The notes under the pieces: model-generated
What the model saw: the letters and a program-made list of their open reading frames with translations, nothing else
The model's database searches: none
Told to the model about the DNA's origin: nothing
In this document: positions 22,166 to 31,010 of the stretch, in pieces
How the letters are laid out: each line of letters begins with the position of its first letter
Position numbering within the stretch: position 1 is the first letter of the stretch
Assembly: GCA_023439185.1 (NCBI GenBank)
Contig: JAEXOR010000030.1
Coordinates: 1-47,894 of the forward strand
Reading direction: 5' to 3'
Origin: Bacillota bacterium
GTDB lineage: Bacteria; Bacillota; Desulfotomaculia; Desulfotomaculales; Desulfallaceae
Length of the DNA: 47,894 bases
Made by a program: the position numbers and the translations under genes

Positions 22166-24469
22166 TTACCCGGCGTTTGATTCTTTTTCCCTTTTTTCCT
22201 TTAACGCGCGCCATACCTTTTCGTAGCTCAGGGGCAGGCTGTTCACCCGGATGCCCATGGCGTCATAGATGGCGTTGGCATAGCAGCCCATGGTGGGGAT
22301 GGTGGCGCCTTCGCCCACTTCCTTGACACCCCAGGGACCGGCAGGCTCATAGCTTTCTACCAACTGAGAGGTCACCTTGGGCATATCCACGGCGGTGGGC
22401 AAGCGGTACTCGCCCAGGTTGGGATTGAGGATTTTCCCTTTGTCGTCAAAAAGGACCTGCTCCCAAATCGACTCGCCCATGCCCATGAACAGCGCCCCGT
22501 GCACCTGGCCGTGCAGCAGGCTGGGGTTAATCACCTGGCCGCAGTCGTGGACGTCCCATACTTCTTTAACGTCAATTTCGCCTGTTTCTTCATCAATTAC
22601 CACTTCGCTGATCTGGGCGGCGAAGCTGTATGCCGGCGAGGTGCCCACCGCCGCGCCTTTAAACGTGCCGCCGAGCTTGGGCGGGGCGTAAGAGCCTTTG
22701 CCCACCAGCGGACCTTTGCGGACGAAAAATTCCCTGGCCACTTCGCCGAAAGGCTTTGTTTTTTCGGGATCGGAAAGCGAGAAAACAGTGCTGTCCTGGC
22801 AATCCAGATCTGCGGCGTCAACTTCCAGCATTTCCGCGGCCATTTCCAGCAATTGAGCCTTAACCTCTTCACCGGCTTGCTTTACTGCTGAGCCGGACAT
22901 CAGGGTTTGACGGCTGGCGTAGGCCCCGAAGTCGTGCGGTGTTGTCTCGGTGTCGGCGGAAACAATTTTCATGTTTTCATATCGAAAGCCCATTGCTTCC
23001 GCGGCCATCTGGCACAATACCGTATCGGAACCCTGACCGATATCCGTGGCCATGGTGTATAAGGTGGCCGCGGTGCCGTCTTCATGCACTTTGATGATGG
23101 CCGAAGCATGGGGCAGGTTGGTGCGGTAGATGGGGTATCCGGCGCCGCTGACAAAGCTGCCCACGCCGATGCCGATGCCCCTGCCCTTGGGCATTTTGCC
23201 TTTTTTCTGTTCCCAGCCCGATATTTCTTTGGCTTTATTGATGCATTCCGTAAGCTCGCAGGATTGAACCGCGAAATCATTAGGCGTGACGGTGTTGGGC
23301 TGGCGGGCATTTACCAGGCGCAGCTCTATGGGATCCAGGCCCAAATCCGTGGCCACGTTGTCCAGGTGGCATTCAAAGGCATACCTGGGCTGGGGCGCGC
23401 CGTGTCCCCGCTGGGCGCCGCAGGCCGGCAGGTTGGTATAGGCCCGGATCATGTCAAACTTGAAGTTGTCAAATTCATAGGTCAGAGGCAGCATGGCGCC
23501 GGCGTAATAGGCGGTGGCAATACCCAGGCTGGTATAGGCGCCCCCGTCCATCATGAAATTGGCGTATACCCCGAGTATTTTACCGTTTTTATCCACGCCG
23601 GTGGTAACTTCCATGATCTGCTTGTGGCGGCCCCGGTTGTGGGCAAACATTTCGTGCCGGTCGTAAAACATCTTTACCGGCCGGCCGGTAAGCTTTGAGA
23701 GAACCGCTCCGGCAAACTCCAGTCCGGTGGGCTCCAGCTTACCGCCGAAACCGCCGCCGACAAAGGTTTTAATTACCCGCACGTCCCCCATTTTCAAGCC
23801 GAACTCACGGGCGATATAATACTGGAAATAGTGGGGCGACTGGGTGCTGGAGTAAACGGTGAGTTTTCCGCCTTCCCAGATTGATACCGCCGAATGGGGC
23901 TCGATGGGACACTGATAAGTCCGGTTGCCTTCAAAACGGTCGGTGCGGACATGGTAGGCCTCTTTAAATGCCTTTTCCACATCGCCAAAATTCTGGTGAA
24001 TTTCCGTATTGATATTCCGGGGGTATTCGTCGTGAATTTGCGGGGCGCCCTCTTTAATGGCTTCCTCGGGGTCGAAAACCGCGGGCAGCACTTCGTAAGC
24101 AACTTTAATTAGCTTGAGGGCTTTATATACGGTTTCTTCATCCAGGGCGGCCACGGCGGCCACTTTGTCCCCCACAAAACGCACCTTGTCGCTGCAGAAA
24201 ATACTCTCATCCCAGCGGGCCGGACTAATGCCATATTTTAGGGTGGGCACGTCTTTATGGGTGATAATTGCTTTTACCCCGGGTAATTTTTCCGCTTCCG
24301 AAGTGTCGATATTTAGTATCCTGGCATGGGCGTAGGGGCTGGTCAATATTTTGCCCACCAGCATGTTGGGAAATTTAAGATCACCGGTATATTTTGCCTG
24401 GCCGGTCACTTTTACCCGGCCGTCCATTTTGGGTACGCTTTTACCAATTACTGAATACTTTTCGGCCAC
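22166..24469 (-). CDS. Molybdenum hydroxylase large (Mo-binding) subunit, operon 2
   Basis: This molybdopterin-binding subunit of the xanthine dehydrogenase/4-hydroxybenzoyl-CoA reductase family has 767 residues. I prefer the GTG start at 24469. The ATG at 24478 directly abuts GGAGGG, while the GTG lies nine bases after it, and the resulting N-terminus (MAEKYSVIGKSVP) aligns exactly with the paralogue at 33293. GGGFGGK is at 238-244, the channel motif is CGAQRGHGAPQPRYAFE, and GVKEVGEG near 714 carries the catalytic Glu (about 720). By eye it is about four fifths identical to the operon 3 subunit over the N-terminal 200 residues. The RGHG motif and neighbours suggest a hydroxybenzoyl-CoA-type substrate, which is inference. 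Confidence 0.88.
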   Translation of the reverse strand: MAEKYSVIGKSVPKMDGRVKVTGQAKYTGDLKFPNMLVGKILTSPYAHARILNIDTSEAEKLPGVKAIITHKDVPTLKYGISPARWDESIFCSDKVRFVGDKVAAVAALDEETVYKALKLIKVAYEVLPAVFDPEEAIKEGAPQIHDEYPRNINTEIHQNFGDVEKAFKEAYHVRTDRFEGNRTYQCPIEPHSAVSIWEGGKLTVYSSTQSPHYFQYYIAREFGLKMGDVRVIKTFVGGGFGGKLEPTGLEFAGAVLSKLTGRPVKMFYDRHEMFAHNRGRHKQIMEVTTGVDKNGKILGVYANFMMDGGAYTSLGIATAYYAGAMLPLTYEFDNFKFDMIRAYTNLPACGAQRGHGAPQPRYAFECHLDNVATDLGLDPIELRLVNARQPNTVTPNDFAVQSCELTECINKAKEISGWEQKKGKMPKGRGIGIGVGSFVSGAGYPIYRTNLPHASAIIKVHEDGTAATLYTMATDIGQGSDTVLCQMAAEAMGFRYENMKIVSADTETTPHDFGAYASRQTLMSGSAVKQAGEEVKAQLLEMAAEMLEVDAADLDCQDSTVFSLSDPEKTKPFGEVAREFFVRKGPLVGKGSYAPPKLGGTFKGAAVGTSPAYSFAAQISEVVIDEETGEIDVKEVWDVHDCGQVINPSLLHGQVHGALFMGMGESIWEQVLFDDKGKILNPNLGEYRLPTAVDMPKVTSQLVESYEPAGPWGVKEVGEGATIPTMGCYANAIYDAMGIRVNSLPLSYEKVWRALKEKREKESNAG

Positions 24470-24501
24470 AGCGTCCATCCCTCCTTATTATCCAGTTTGC
24501 T

Positions 24502-24993
24502 TTATTCGTTGGCGGCAGCCAGAATCGCCTTCACTATGTTCACGTATCCCGTGCAGCGGCACAGGTTTCCGGCTATGGCTTCCCGCGCTTCATCCTCCGT
24601 TGGGTGCGGGTTTTTGGTCAGCAATGCCCTGGCCGACATAATCATGCCCGGCGTGCAGTATCCGCACTGCACCGCGGCATTATTAACGAAGGATTCCTGA
24701 ATTTTGTCCAAATTCTCATTGGTGGCCAACCCTTCAATGGTGGTTATTTCGTGGCCATCCGCTTCAACCGCCAGCACAATGCAGGAGTTTACAGGCTTGC
24801 CGTCCATTAAAACAGTGCATGAACCGCAGTCCCCCAGTTCACAGCCTTTTTTGGTGCCGGTTAAATCCAACTCGTCCCTGACGAAATTAACCAGTAGAGT
24901 GTTGGCTTTTACAACCCGGGTGTAGTCATCCCCGTTGATATTGATGGTGACCAGGTATCTGGTTACGCCGTTATTGTCAACTAATGCCTGCAC
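24502..24993 (-). CDS. Molybdenum hydroxylase 2Fe-2S subunit, operon 2
   Basis: This 163-residue two-cluster [2Fe-2S] protein has KKGCELGDCGSCTVLMDG plus a later Cys for the first cluster, and CGYCTPGM and CRCTGY for the second. The start is GTG at 24993 with AGGAGGG upstream, 12 nt after the FAD-subunit stop. It is nearly collinear with the operon 3 subunit (33309-33803). It relays electrons between the Mo and FAD subunits. Confidence 0.92.
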   Translation of the reverse strand: MQALVDNNGVTRYLVTININGDDYTRVVKANTLLVNFVRDELDLTGTKKGCELGDCGSCTVLMDGKPVNSCIVLAVEADGHEITTIEGLATNENLDKIQESFVNNAAVQCGYCTPGMIMSARALLTKNPHPTEDEAREAIAGNLCRCTGYVNIVKAILAAANE

Positions 24994-25005
24994 TTTTAAT
25001 CCCTC

Positions 25006-25875
25006 CTACACATGTCCTTCATTAATGGCTTTACGCAGGGCGCGCTTGGTAAAGACCCTGACCATGTCCCGGCGGTATTCCTCGGAGCCGCGGATGTCGG
25101 AAATGGGCCTGCACTCCTTGGCTGCGCAAACGCCTGCTTCCGCTAATAAATCTTCGTCGACGGCCTTACCGGTAATTATGGCCTCGGCCTGGGTAGCCCG
25201 CATGGGTACGGGAGCCACGGCGCCCAAAGCGATTCTGGCGTTTTTACATACGCCGCCGTCCATTTCCACCGCTACTGCCACTCCAACCACCGCTAGAGCG
25301 CCGGAACGGCGCAGTCCAAACTTGATATATGTGCTGCCGGTGAAAGAATTGTCGGGGATTGCTATCTGGGTGATTATTTCATCCTGGGCAATTTGAGTTT
25401 TTCCGGGACCGACAAAGAAATCTTCCAGAGGCATAACCCGTTCACCCTTTGGACCCGCCAGGGTTATGACAGCACCCAGCGCGATCAGGATTGGCGGCAG
25501 GTCCGCAGACGGCACGGCATTGGCTATATTGCCGCCAATGGTGCCCACATTCCTTACTTGATTGTTGGCCATGTGGTGAGCGGCTTCACACACGGAGAGA
25601 TACTTGTCCTGCAGCAGTTTGTCATTGCATATGGTGTTATGCGTGGCTCTGGCGCCTATAACTACGCCTTTCCCTTTTACGTATTCGATACTGGTCAATT
25701 GAACAAGCTGTTTCAGCGAAATAAGTACTTCCGGAGCGGTAAGACCGTGCTTCATTTTATTTAACAGGTCGGTGCCCCCCGCAAGCACTTTCGCCGTCGG
25801 GCCTTTTTCCGCCAGCAAGGTGCATACCTCTTGCACGCTGGACGGCATGTGGTACTCAAAATCCGGTAAAAACAT
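25006..25875 (-). CDS. Molybdenum hydroxylase FAD-binding subunit, operon 2
   Basis: This 289-residue FAD subunit has VLAGGTDLLNKMK near 33-45 and TIGGNIANAVPSADLPP near 112-128 as the FAD-binding motifs, and the C-terminal ISDIRGSEEYRRDMV. It aligns without gaps to the operon 3 subunit and shares its last 32 residues. It lacks the Cys-rich [4Fe-4S] insertion of Thauera HcrB. It is the first gene of operon 2, with a near-consensus promoter about 100 nt upstream and AAGGAGGG before the ATG. Confidence 0.9.
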   Translation of the reverse strand: MFLPDFEYHMPSSVQEVCTLLAEKGPTAKVLAGGTDLLNKMKHGLTAPEVLISLKQLVQLTSIEYVKGKGVVIGARATHNTICNDKLLQDKYLSVCEAAHHMANNQVRNVGTIGGNIANAVPSADLPPILIALGAVITLAGPKGERVMPLEDFFVGPGKTQIAQDEIITQIAIPDNSFTGSTYIKFGLRRSGALAVVGVAVAVEMDGGVCKNARIALGAVAPVPMRATQAEAIITGKAVDEDLLAEAGVCAAKECRPISDIRGSEEYRRDMVRVFTKRALRKAINEGHV

Positions 25876-25954
25876 ATTTTTCCAAACCCTCCTTGTGTTG
25901 GATTATTTTGCACTGGTTTTTTTGAACGACGTTCTCTATTGTGTACGTAATTAT

Positions 25955-25983
25955 ATTATGAATTATCTGAAAGGACTTGTCAA
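25955..25983 (-). promoter_or_regulatory. Promoter of molybdenum hydroxylase operon 2
   Basis: On the minus strand a perfect TTGACA (25978-25983) and CATAAT (25955-25960) are 17 bp apart. The paralogous operon 3 has a similar arrangement, TTGACT ... TTCATAAT, so the promoter was probably duplicated with the genes. Strong consensus suggests control by a repressor rather than an activator. Confidence 0.65.
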
Positions 25984-26048
25984 TAAACAAATCATTCAAA
26001 AAAACAACATTAGTGGACAGTTGAAATGTACTATAAAAAAATATACAA

Positions 26049-26068
26049 TTTACATGCGTTGGTGTAAA
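26049..26068. promoter_or_regulatory. Dyad upstream of the moxR-like gene
   Basis: TTTACA (26049-26054) and TGTAAA (26063-26068) form an inverted repeat with an 8-bp centre, 58 nt before the TTG start. The symmetry suits a dimeric regulator, and TTTACA might double as a -35 box. The regulator is unknown. Confidence 0.4.
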
Positions 26069-26125
26069 ATTATTTATCATAAGTTTAAAAAATAATTAAC
26101 TGATATTCAAGGAGGCATATTTAAT

Positions 26126-27421
26126 TTGGCTGAACATAATGAACTGTTCAAGAAAATAATTTCCGCCGAGGATTACTTGAATAATGTGTTTATAGAAAGA
26201 GAAACCCTGATCTCTTTGCTGCTTTTAACTATTTTTTCCGGGCAGAATATGTTTATTCTGGGTAAACCAGGGGTGGCCAAATCGGAAATAGTGTATCAGA
26301 CTTCATTACTGTTCAGGAATGTCAAAATATTCAGGTACCTGCTGACCAAATATACCACGCCCGAGGAAATCTTCGGCTCCATATCCCTGGAGGAACTGAA
26401 AAAAGATCGTTTTTACAGAAAGATTACTAATAAATTAGCCGATGTTGAAATTGGTTTTCTGGATGAGATCTTTAAAGGCAACAGTTCAATACTAAACAGC
26501 CTCCTGATGATCGCCAACGAAAAAATCTATATTAATGATACCGAGGTGGTCAACGTCCCCCTCATTTCTTTATTCGGGGCGTCCAACGAGATTCCGGACG
26601 AGGAAGAAATGGAGGAACTGCAGGCACTGTATGACCGTTTTACCATCAAGTACATTGCCGAACCGATCAGGGAATATAAAAATTTTACGATGCTTTTACT
26701 GCAGGACAACAAGGAAATCAAAACAGATGAACAAATGCTGATTGATTTAAATGATATATACACGGTGCTGGAAGCAGCTAAAGATATTACTCCCGGGCAA
26801 AACATATTAAACTTGATGTACAAGGTGCGGGAGTACTGTTACGAAAACAATTATTATGTATCGGACAGAAAATTTAAAAACATGCTCGGCATTTTAAAGG
26901 TCGGCGCTTTCGTTAACGGCAGATCGGAAATTATTACCGAAGACCTGTTTATACTGCCCTATATGATCTGGGAAAAGCCCGAAGAGTTTTCGGTAATTAA
27001 AGAAGATATTGAAAGCATTATTATAGAGCATATATTTAACGATATAATTTCGAATATCTCCATTAAAATTTCCGACTCGTTTTCATCTTTCATCGATGAC
27101 TTAATAACAGCATCCGGCAATTGTTATAGTGAATATGTGAAATGCTACAGTTATCTCAAGCAGAAGCAGAAGGACGACCTGGTGATCCAGGAACGTTTGA
27201 TTAGAGAGTATTTATATAAAATCAACCGGATCATTGAACAGCTTACCTCTGAAATGGAATCTTACCGGATTCAATATAACCTCAGGTTTTATCAATTGGT
27301 GCAAAGAAGGATTTTATTCGATATCAATAAAAAGAAATCGGAGTTTACCAATTATCAAATTACTTTAACTGATTTAAAGGATAAAATTCAAGCCGCCCTG
27401 CAAGAGGAAGACCCGAAATGA
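26126..27421 (+). CDS. MoxR/RavA-type AAA+ ATPase
   Basis: This 431-residue MoxR-family AAA+ protein has Walker A LGKPGVAKSE (about 48-57), Walker B IGFLDEIFKGNS (about 110-121), sensor-1-like FGASNEIPDEEE near 150, and a long helical C-terminal region (about 300-431). The start is TTG at 26126 with AAGGAGG ten bases upstream. Its stop overlaps the start of the VWA gene by ATGA. Such pairs (RavA-ViaA, CoxD-CoxE) act as chaperones in metal-cofactor enzyme maturation. Lying between two molybdenum hydroxylase operons, it probably helps mature them. It is divergent from operon 2. Confidence 0.88.
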   Translation: MAEHNELFKKIISAEDYLNNVFIERETLISLLLLTIFSGQNMFILGKPGVAKSEIVYQTSLLFRNVKIFRYLLTKYTTPEEIFGSISLEELKKDRFYRKITNKLADVEIGFLDEIFKGNSSILNSLLMIANEKIYINDTEVVNVPLISLFGASNEIPDEEEMEELQALYDRFTIKYIAEPIREYKNFTMLLLQDNKEIKTDEQMLIDLNDIYTVLEAAKDITPGQNILNLMYKVREYCYENNYYVSDRKFKNMLGILKVGAFVNGRSEIITEDLFILPYMIWEKPEEFSVIKEDIESIIIEHIFNDIISNISIKISDSFSSFIDDLITASGNCYSEYVKCYSYLKQKQKDDLVIQERLIREYLYKINRIIEQLTSEMESYRIQYNLRFYQLVQRRILFDINKKKSEFTNYQITLTDLKDKIQAALQEEDPK

Positions 27422-29097
27422 ATTTTATAAAATTTGATCAATACGACCAGATGTATTTTTCATACCTGGAACATAAATATGACTTGCTCAGGTCGCTCCA
27501 GGGAAGTCACAACAAGATCATCGACAGGGACATCCTGTTGGACCTGTACAACATCCTGTTTAAAGAACATGTCGAGGTATTGCCGGTACGGGAACAGGAT
27601 GTTTCACGAAATGATTTCATAAAATTTTTATTGATTAATAAGCTCCTGGGGAGCAATTACCTGGCTAAACTTAAGTATTATACCGTCTTTAATGAACAAA
27701 ACAGCTTTCTTTTCATTAAAAACTTGCTTAATGCCTTTAGAAATTACAGTATGTGGGAAGACGACGAGGCTGAAAATACCGAACAGTTATTGAATGCCAT
27801 TGAGTCTTCAAGCAGCGGCGGTAACGGCGGTTCAAAAAACGGCGCCAAAAAGGAACACTCCGCCGGTGACGGGGGTTCCCCCCTGGCAGACTCTGACAAC
27901 AATACCCTGATGGAGCAATTGTCCGGCTATGTAGCCGCCAATGTGTCCTATTTGCAGGCTCTTGAACAATTGGACTCTTTACCGGCTCACGATAAAATGA
28001 AGGCCATGAATGCCGTTTACGATCTGAATGCGGTTATGGACGGCCTGAAAAAACTAAAAAAAGAACTGCAACTGTCGCCCGGGGAACCGGGCATGCCGGC
28101 AAAGAAGCAGGATTTGGTTTTTGGTCCCGGCCCGGCGGCAAATCAAATAATTGTTGATGAAATGGACAAGATCATGCGCCAGGTGAGTGCGCAACTGGAA
28201 ACAGACATCCAAAAAAAACAGGGGTTATATAACAATCTGAAAAAATTAAGCTCCCTAAGTTATTGGGATTTGGCCCTGAGCAACTTGCTCCAAACCAACC
28301 CCGAGTTTTGTTTTTATTTGTCCGGCTTGATCAAGAACCATCCGGAAGTGATTAAAATAGCCAAACTTATGGGTAACCTGAAGGTGATTAAGACCAAAAA
28401 GACTAAAAGAATGACCAGGTCCACCTATGAAAGCAAGATGAATATTGCCGCCTCAAACGATATTACAAACCTGATTCCCCTGGAGCTTTTATATCTGGAT
28501 GAGCAACTGGAAAACATATTTTACAATAAACTGATCGAGCAAAAACTATTTACCTATGATTATCAAGCCCGTAATAGCAAAGGCCGGGGCGGTATAATCG
28601 TCCTCCTGGACACGTCCGGAAGCATGATTGGCGATAAACTGGAGCTGCTTAAAGCGATTATTCTTAATATCGCCCTGATTGTACTGCAAAAGAAGAGATA
28701 TTTCGCTTTAATTAATTTCAGCAGTTCCATGCAGGACGTGCTCCTGCTTCCCCACCGGCCCGAGTTTCAGAAGTTTATCAGTTTATTGATTTCATCTTAT
28801 TATGGAGGCACAAACTTTGAAGTCCCCATTAAAAGGACATTGGAAATAATAAAAAACTTCAGGTTTCACCGGGAATCCGATGTATTAATATTTTCCGACG
28901 GTTTCGGCAAGCTCAGTGACGAAGTGCTTGATGAACTGGAAACCGGCAAGCAAAAATACCGCTTTGGCATGTTTGGTTTTTTGTTGGACGATAATTCCAA
29001 AGACACTGCCCTGGCCGAGAGCTGCGACAGAGTTTTTGATTTAACGTCGAGCCAATTGCTGAAGGATTTGCTAAACCAGCTTGAGAAAGCAGATTAA
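27418..29097 (+). CDS. VWA-domain protein (ViaA/CoxE-like), partner of the MoxR ATPase
   Basis: This 559-residue protein has a helical N-terminal half, a low-complexity Ser/Gly/Asn linker near 135-155 (SSSGGNGGSKNGAKK region), and a C-terminal von Willebrand A domain. MIDAS residues are DTSGS (about 398-402), the Thr in YGGTNFEVPI and Asp in IFSDGFG. This is the layout of ViaA, the partner of RavA, and of CoxE. It overlaps the ATPase gene by 4 nt and so is made with it. Its stop codon overlaps that of the convergent molybdopterin-binding gene in the shared TTAA at 29094-29097. Confidence 0.85.
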   Translation: MNFIKFDQYDQMYFSYLEHKYDLLRSLQGSHNKIIDRDILLDLYNILFKEHVEVLPVREQDVSRNDFIKFLLINKLLGSNYLAKLKYYTVFNEQNSFLFIKNLLNAFRNYSMWEDDEAENTEQLLNAIESSSSGGNGGSKNGAKKEHSAGDGGSPLADSDNNTLMEQLSGYVAANVSYLQALEQLDSLPAHDKMKAMNAVYDLNAVMDGLKKLKKELQLSPGEPGMPAKKQDLVFGPGPAANQIIVDEMDKIMRQVSAQLETDIQKKQGLYNNLKKLSSLSYWDLALSNLLQTNPEFCFYLSGLIKNHPEVIKIAKLMGNLKVIKTKKTKRMTRSTYESKMNIAASNDITNLIPLELLYLDEQLENIFYNKLIEQKLFTYDYQARNSKGRGGIIVLLDTSGSMIGDKLELLKAIILNIALIVLQKKRYFALINFSSSMQDVLLLPHRPEFQKFISLLISSYYGGTNFEVPIKRTLEIIKNFRFHRESDVLIFSDGFGKLSDEVLDELETGKQKYRFGMFGFLLDDNSKDTALAESCDRVFDLTSSQLLKDLLNQLEKAD

Positions 29098-30116
29098 TAC
29101 TTGCCGAAGGGACAAACCGGATAACGGCACTCCTTGCAGCTCATGCACAGTCCGCCGTGCCCCATCCTGGCAATTTCCTGCCTGGTAATTCTTTCTCCAG
29201 CCAGTACCCTCGGCAGCACCAGATCAAAAACAGTGGCTTTATAATACATAACGCAGGCCGGTAGGCCCAAAATGGGCACGTCGCCCAGGTAGGCCAATAA
29301 AAACATGGCGCCGGGCAACACCGGTGCTCCGTAAGCAATCAGTTCCGCGCCGGTACCCTTTACCCCGCTTGGAGTGACATCGTCCGGATCTACGGACATC
29401 CCGCCGGTGGTAATCACTATTTGCGCTCCTTGCCGGATAAAGCCCTGTATTTTTTCTTTAATTAAATCCGCGTCGTCGTATGCCAGTTCATGCCATACCA
29501 CTTCACAGCCGAACTGAGCCATTTTCTTCTTGACCACCGGGCTGAACTTGTCCTTAATTCTTCCGAAGTAGACCTCGTTGCCCGTGGTAAGCAACCCCAC
29601 CTTCAGTTTGCGTATTTCTTTCACTTCCACAACGGGGCCTCTGCCGGCGCAGATCTTCTCCATAGCCTCGATTTTTTCTTTTCCAACCACCAGGGGGATG
29701 GCTCTGGTGCCCGCCACAATATCTCCCTGCTCAACTACCCTGTTGGTATGCTGGGTGGCGAAGGAAATCTCATCGATCATATTGATTTCATTAAGGGCTT
29801 CCACATTTACCTTCAGCAGCCCCGGTCCGGCTGCCGTGATGTTCACTTTTCCTTCACTGGGCTGGGCATATTCCACTCCCTCGCCGATGGCGGCTTCAGC
29901 CATTCTTAATGCCGCATCGTTTTCATGTAAAAGTTCATTGCCGCATTCCCAGATATAGATATGATCCTTACCCAGTTTAAGCAGTTCCTCTACATCCTCT
30001 TGTTTAACTATGTGACCTTTTTTAAAGGCCGGCCCCTTGAATTCTCCCGGAACAACCTTGGTAATATCATGACAGAGAACCATACCGACTGCGTCTTCTA
30101 CTTTTACCTTACGCAT
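29094..30116 (-). CDS. MoeA/CinA-like molybdopterin-binding protein with C-terminal cysteine cluster
   Basis: This 340-residue protein has a MoCF (MogA/MoeA-like) molybdopterin-binding domain in its second half: KVGLLTTGNEVYFGRI near 167, VITTGGMSVDPDDVTPSGV near 236, and VLPGAMFLLAYLGDVPILGLP. The C-terminal tail is CMSCKECRYPVCPFGKY, four cysteines (324, 327, 330, 335) that could bind Zn or an Fe-S cluster. It lacks the full MoeA domain set, so it is not ordinary MoeA. It probably handles molybdenum cofactor for the neighbouring hydroxylases. It starts 17 nt after the IclR gene with AAAGGGG upstream. Confidence 0.83.
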   Translation of the reverse strand: MRKVKVEDAVGMVLCHDITKVVPGEFKGPAFKKGHIVKQEDVEELLKLGKDHIYIWECGNELLHENDAALRMAEAAIGEGVEYAQPSEGKVNITAAGPGLLKVNVEALNEINMIDEISFATQHTNRVVEQGDIVAGTRAIPLVVGKEKIEAMEKICAGRGPVVEVKEIRKLKVGLLTTGNEVYFGRIKDKFSPVVKKKMAQFGCEVVWHELAYDDADLIKEKIQGFIRQGAQIVITTGGMSVDPDDVTPSGVKGTGAELIAYGAPVLPGAMFLLAYLGDVPILGLPACVMYYKATVFDLVLPRVLAGERITRQEIARMGHGGLCMSCKECRYPVCPFGKY

Positions 30117-30132
30117 TAATTACAGCACCCCT

Positions 30133-30906
30133 TTATGTTTTCATCATCGCGTTTATCTTTTTGGCTGTACGCAACATGGCCCTTACCGCACGACATGTTT
30201 TTTCCTTGTTAAATATGTTGGCAAAACCGACCATCCATATAGCCGCCAGAGTCCGGTCCAGCATGTCGGTAATGGGTACGCAAACCGCGTTTACGCCCGG
30301 GATATATTCTTCAAAATCTGTTGAAAAGCCATGTTTCTTGACTTTTTTTATTTCCTGGGCCAATTTTACCGGATCAGTAATAGAATGTTTTGTATATTCA
30401 GGGAGCGACTTTGCCGTCAGAGCATTTTGAAGCATTCCTTCGCTCAGGCTGGCCAGAAATATTTTCCCGGCCGCTCCTGCGAAAAGGGAGATCCTTGTGC
30501 CGACCGGCGCGGAAATCTTTAGTTCCAGGGGGCTTTCAGCTTTCTCAACGATGGTGATTTTTTCACCGTCAAAGGTGCCCAAAAAGATGGTTTCCTTAAA
30601 TTCCTTGCATAACTCTTCCAGGTAAGGACGCACCAATACCCGTAAATCTTCTCCGGCCAGCGCCTTGTTACCCAATTGGATGAGGGTCGGACCCAGCCGG
30701 TATTTCTTGCCGTTATCCTGGGTTAAAACCCCTAAATCAAGAAAGGCCTGGGTTATTCCATGCACTGTGCTCTTTGATATATTTAATTTACGGGCCAGGT
30801 CGCTTATTCCCATTCCAGATTGGTCGCCGGCGATTTCATCCAGGACTGCGAAAGCTTTGTATAATATCGGCGCGCTGTATCCAGTTACCGTTTTTTTAAT
30901 TGTCAT
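30133..30906 (-). CDS. IclR-family transcriptional regulator
   Basis: This 257-residue IclR protein starts at the ATG at 30906, which follows GGAGG by six bases; a longer frame to 31038 would run into the operon 3 large subunit and lacks a ribosome site. The N-terminal winged helix is at about 12-70 (ILYKAFAVLDEI, ISDLARKLNISKSTVHG). The effector domain follows (GTFDGEKITIVEKAES, SLFAGAAGKIFLAS, DFEEYIPGVNAVCVPI). IclR proteins sense small aromatic or organic acids. Placement directly after operon 3 suggests it controls operons 2 and 3, perhaps through the palindrome at 34725-34738. Confidence 0.9.
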   Translation of the reverse strand: MTIKKTVTGYSAPILYKAFAVLDEIAGDQSGMGISDLARKLNISKSTVHGITQAFLDLGVLTQDNGKKYRLGPTLIQLGNKALAGEDLRVLVRPYLEELCKEFKETIFLGTFDGEKITIVEKAESPLELKISAPVGTRISLFAGAAGKIFLASLSEGMLQNALTAKSLPEYTKHSITDPVKLAQEIKKVKKHGFSTDFEEYIPGVNAVCVPITDMLDRTLAAIWMVGFANIFNKEKTCRAVRAMLRTAKKINAMMKT

Positions 30907-30956
30907 TGATATCCTCCATCCGCAGGCCCGGTGATCGATAGTAATTGCGCAGACAT

Positions 30957-30978
30957 AGAGGGCGAAAAATCGCCCTCT
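30957..30978 (-). terminator. Hairpin between operon 3 and iclR
   Basis: Perfect 9-bp arms AGAGGGCGA (30957-30965) and TCGCCCTCT (30970-30978) with a 4-nt loop lie 33 nt past the operon 3 stop. No T-run follows on either strand. It may terminate partially or stabilise the operon mRNA end. Confidence 0.5.
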
Positions 30979-31010
30979 TGGATAATACGCTAATCTTGAG
31001 GTTTTTCCCT

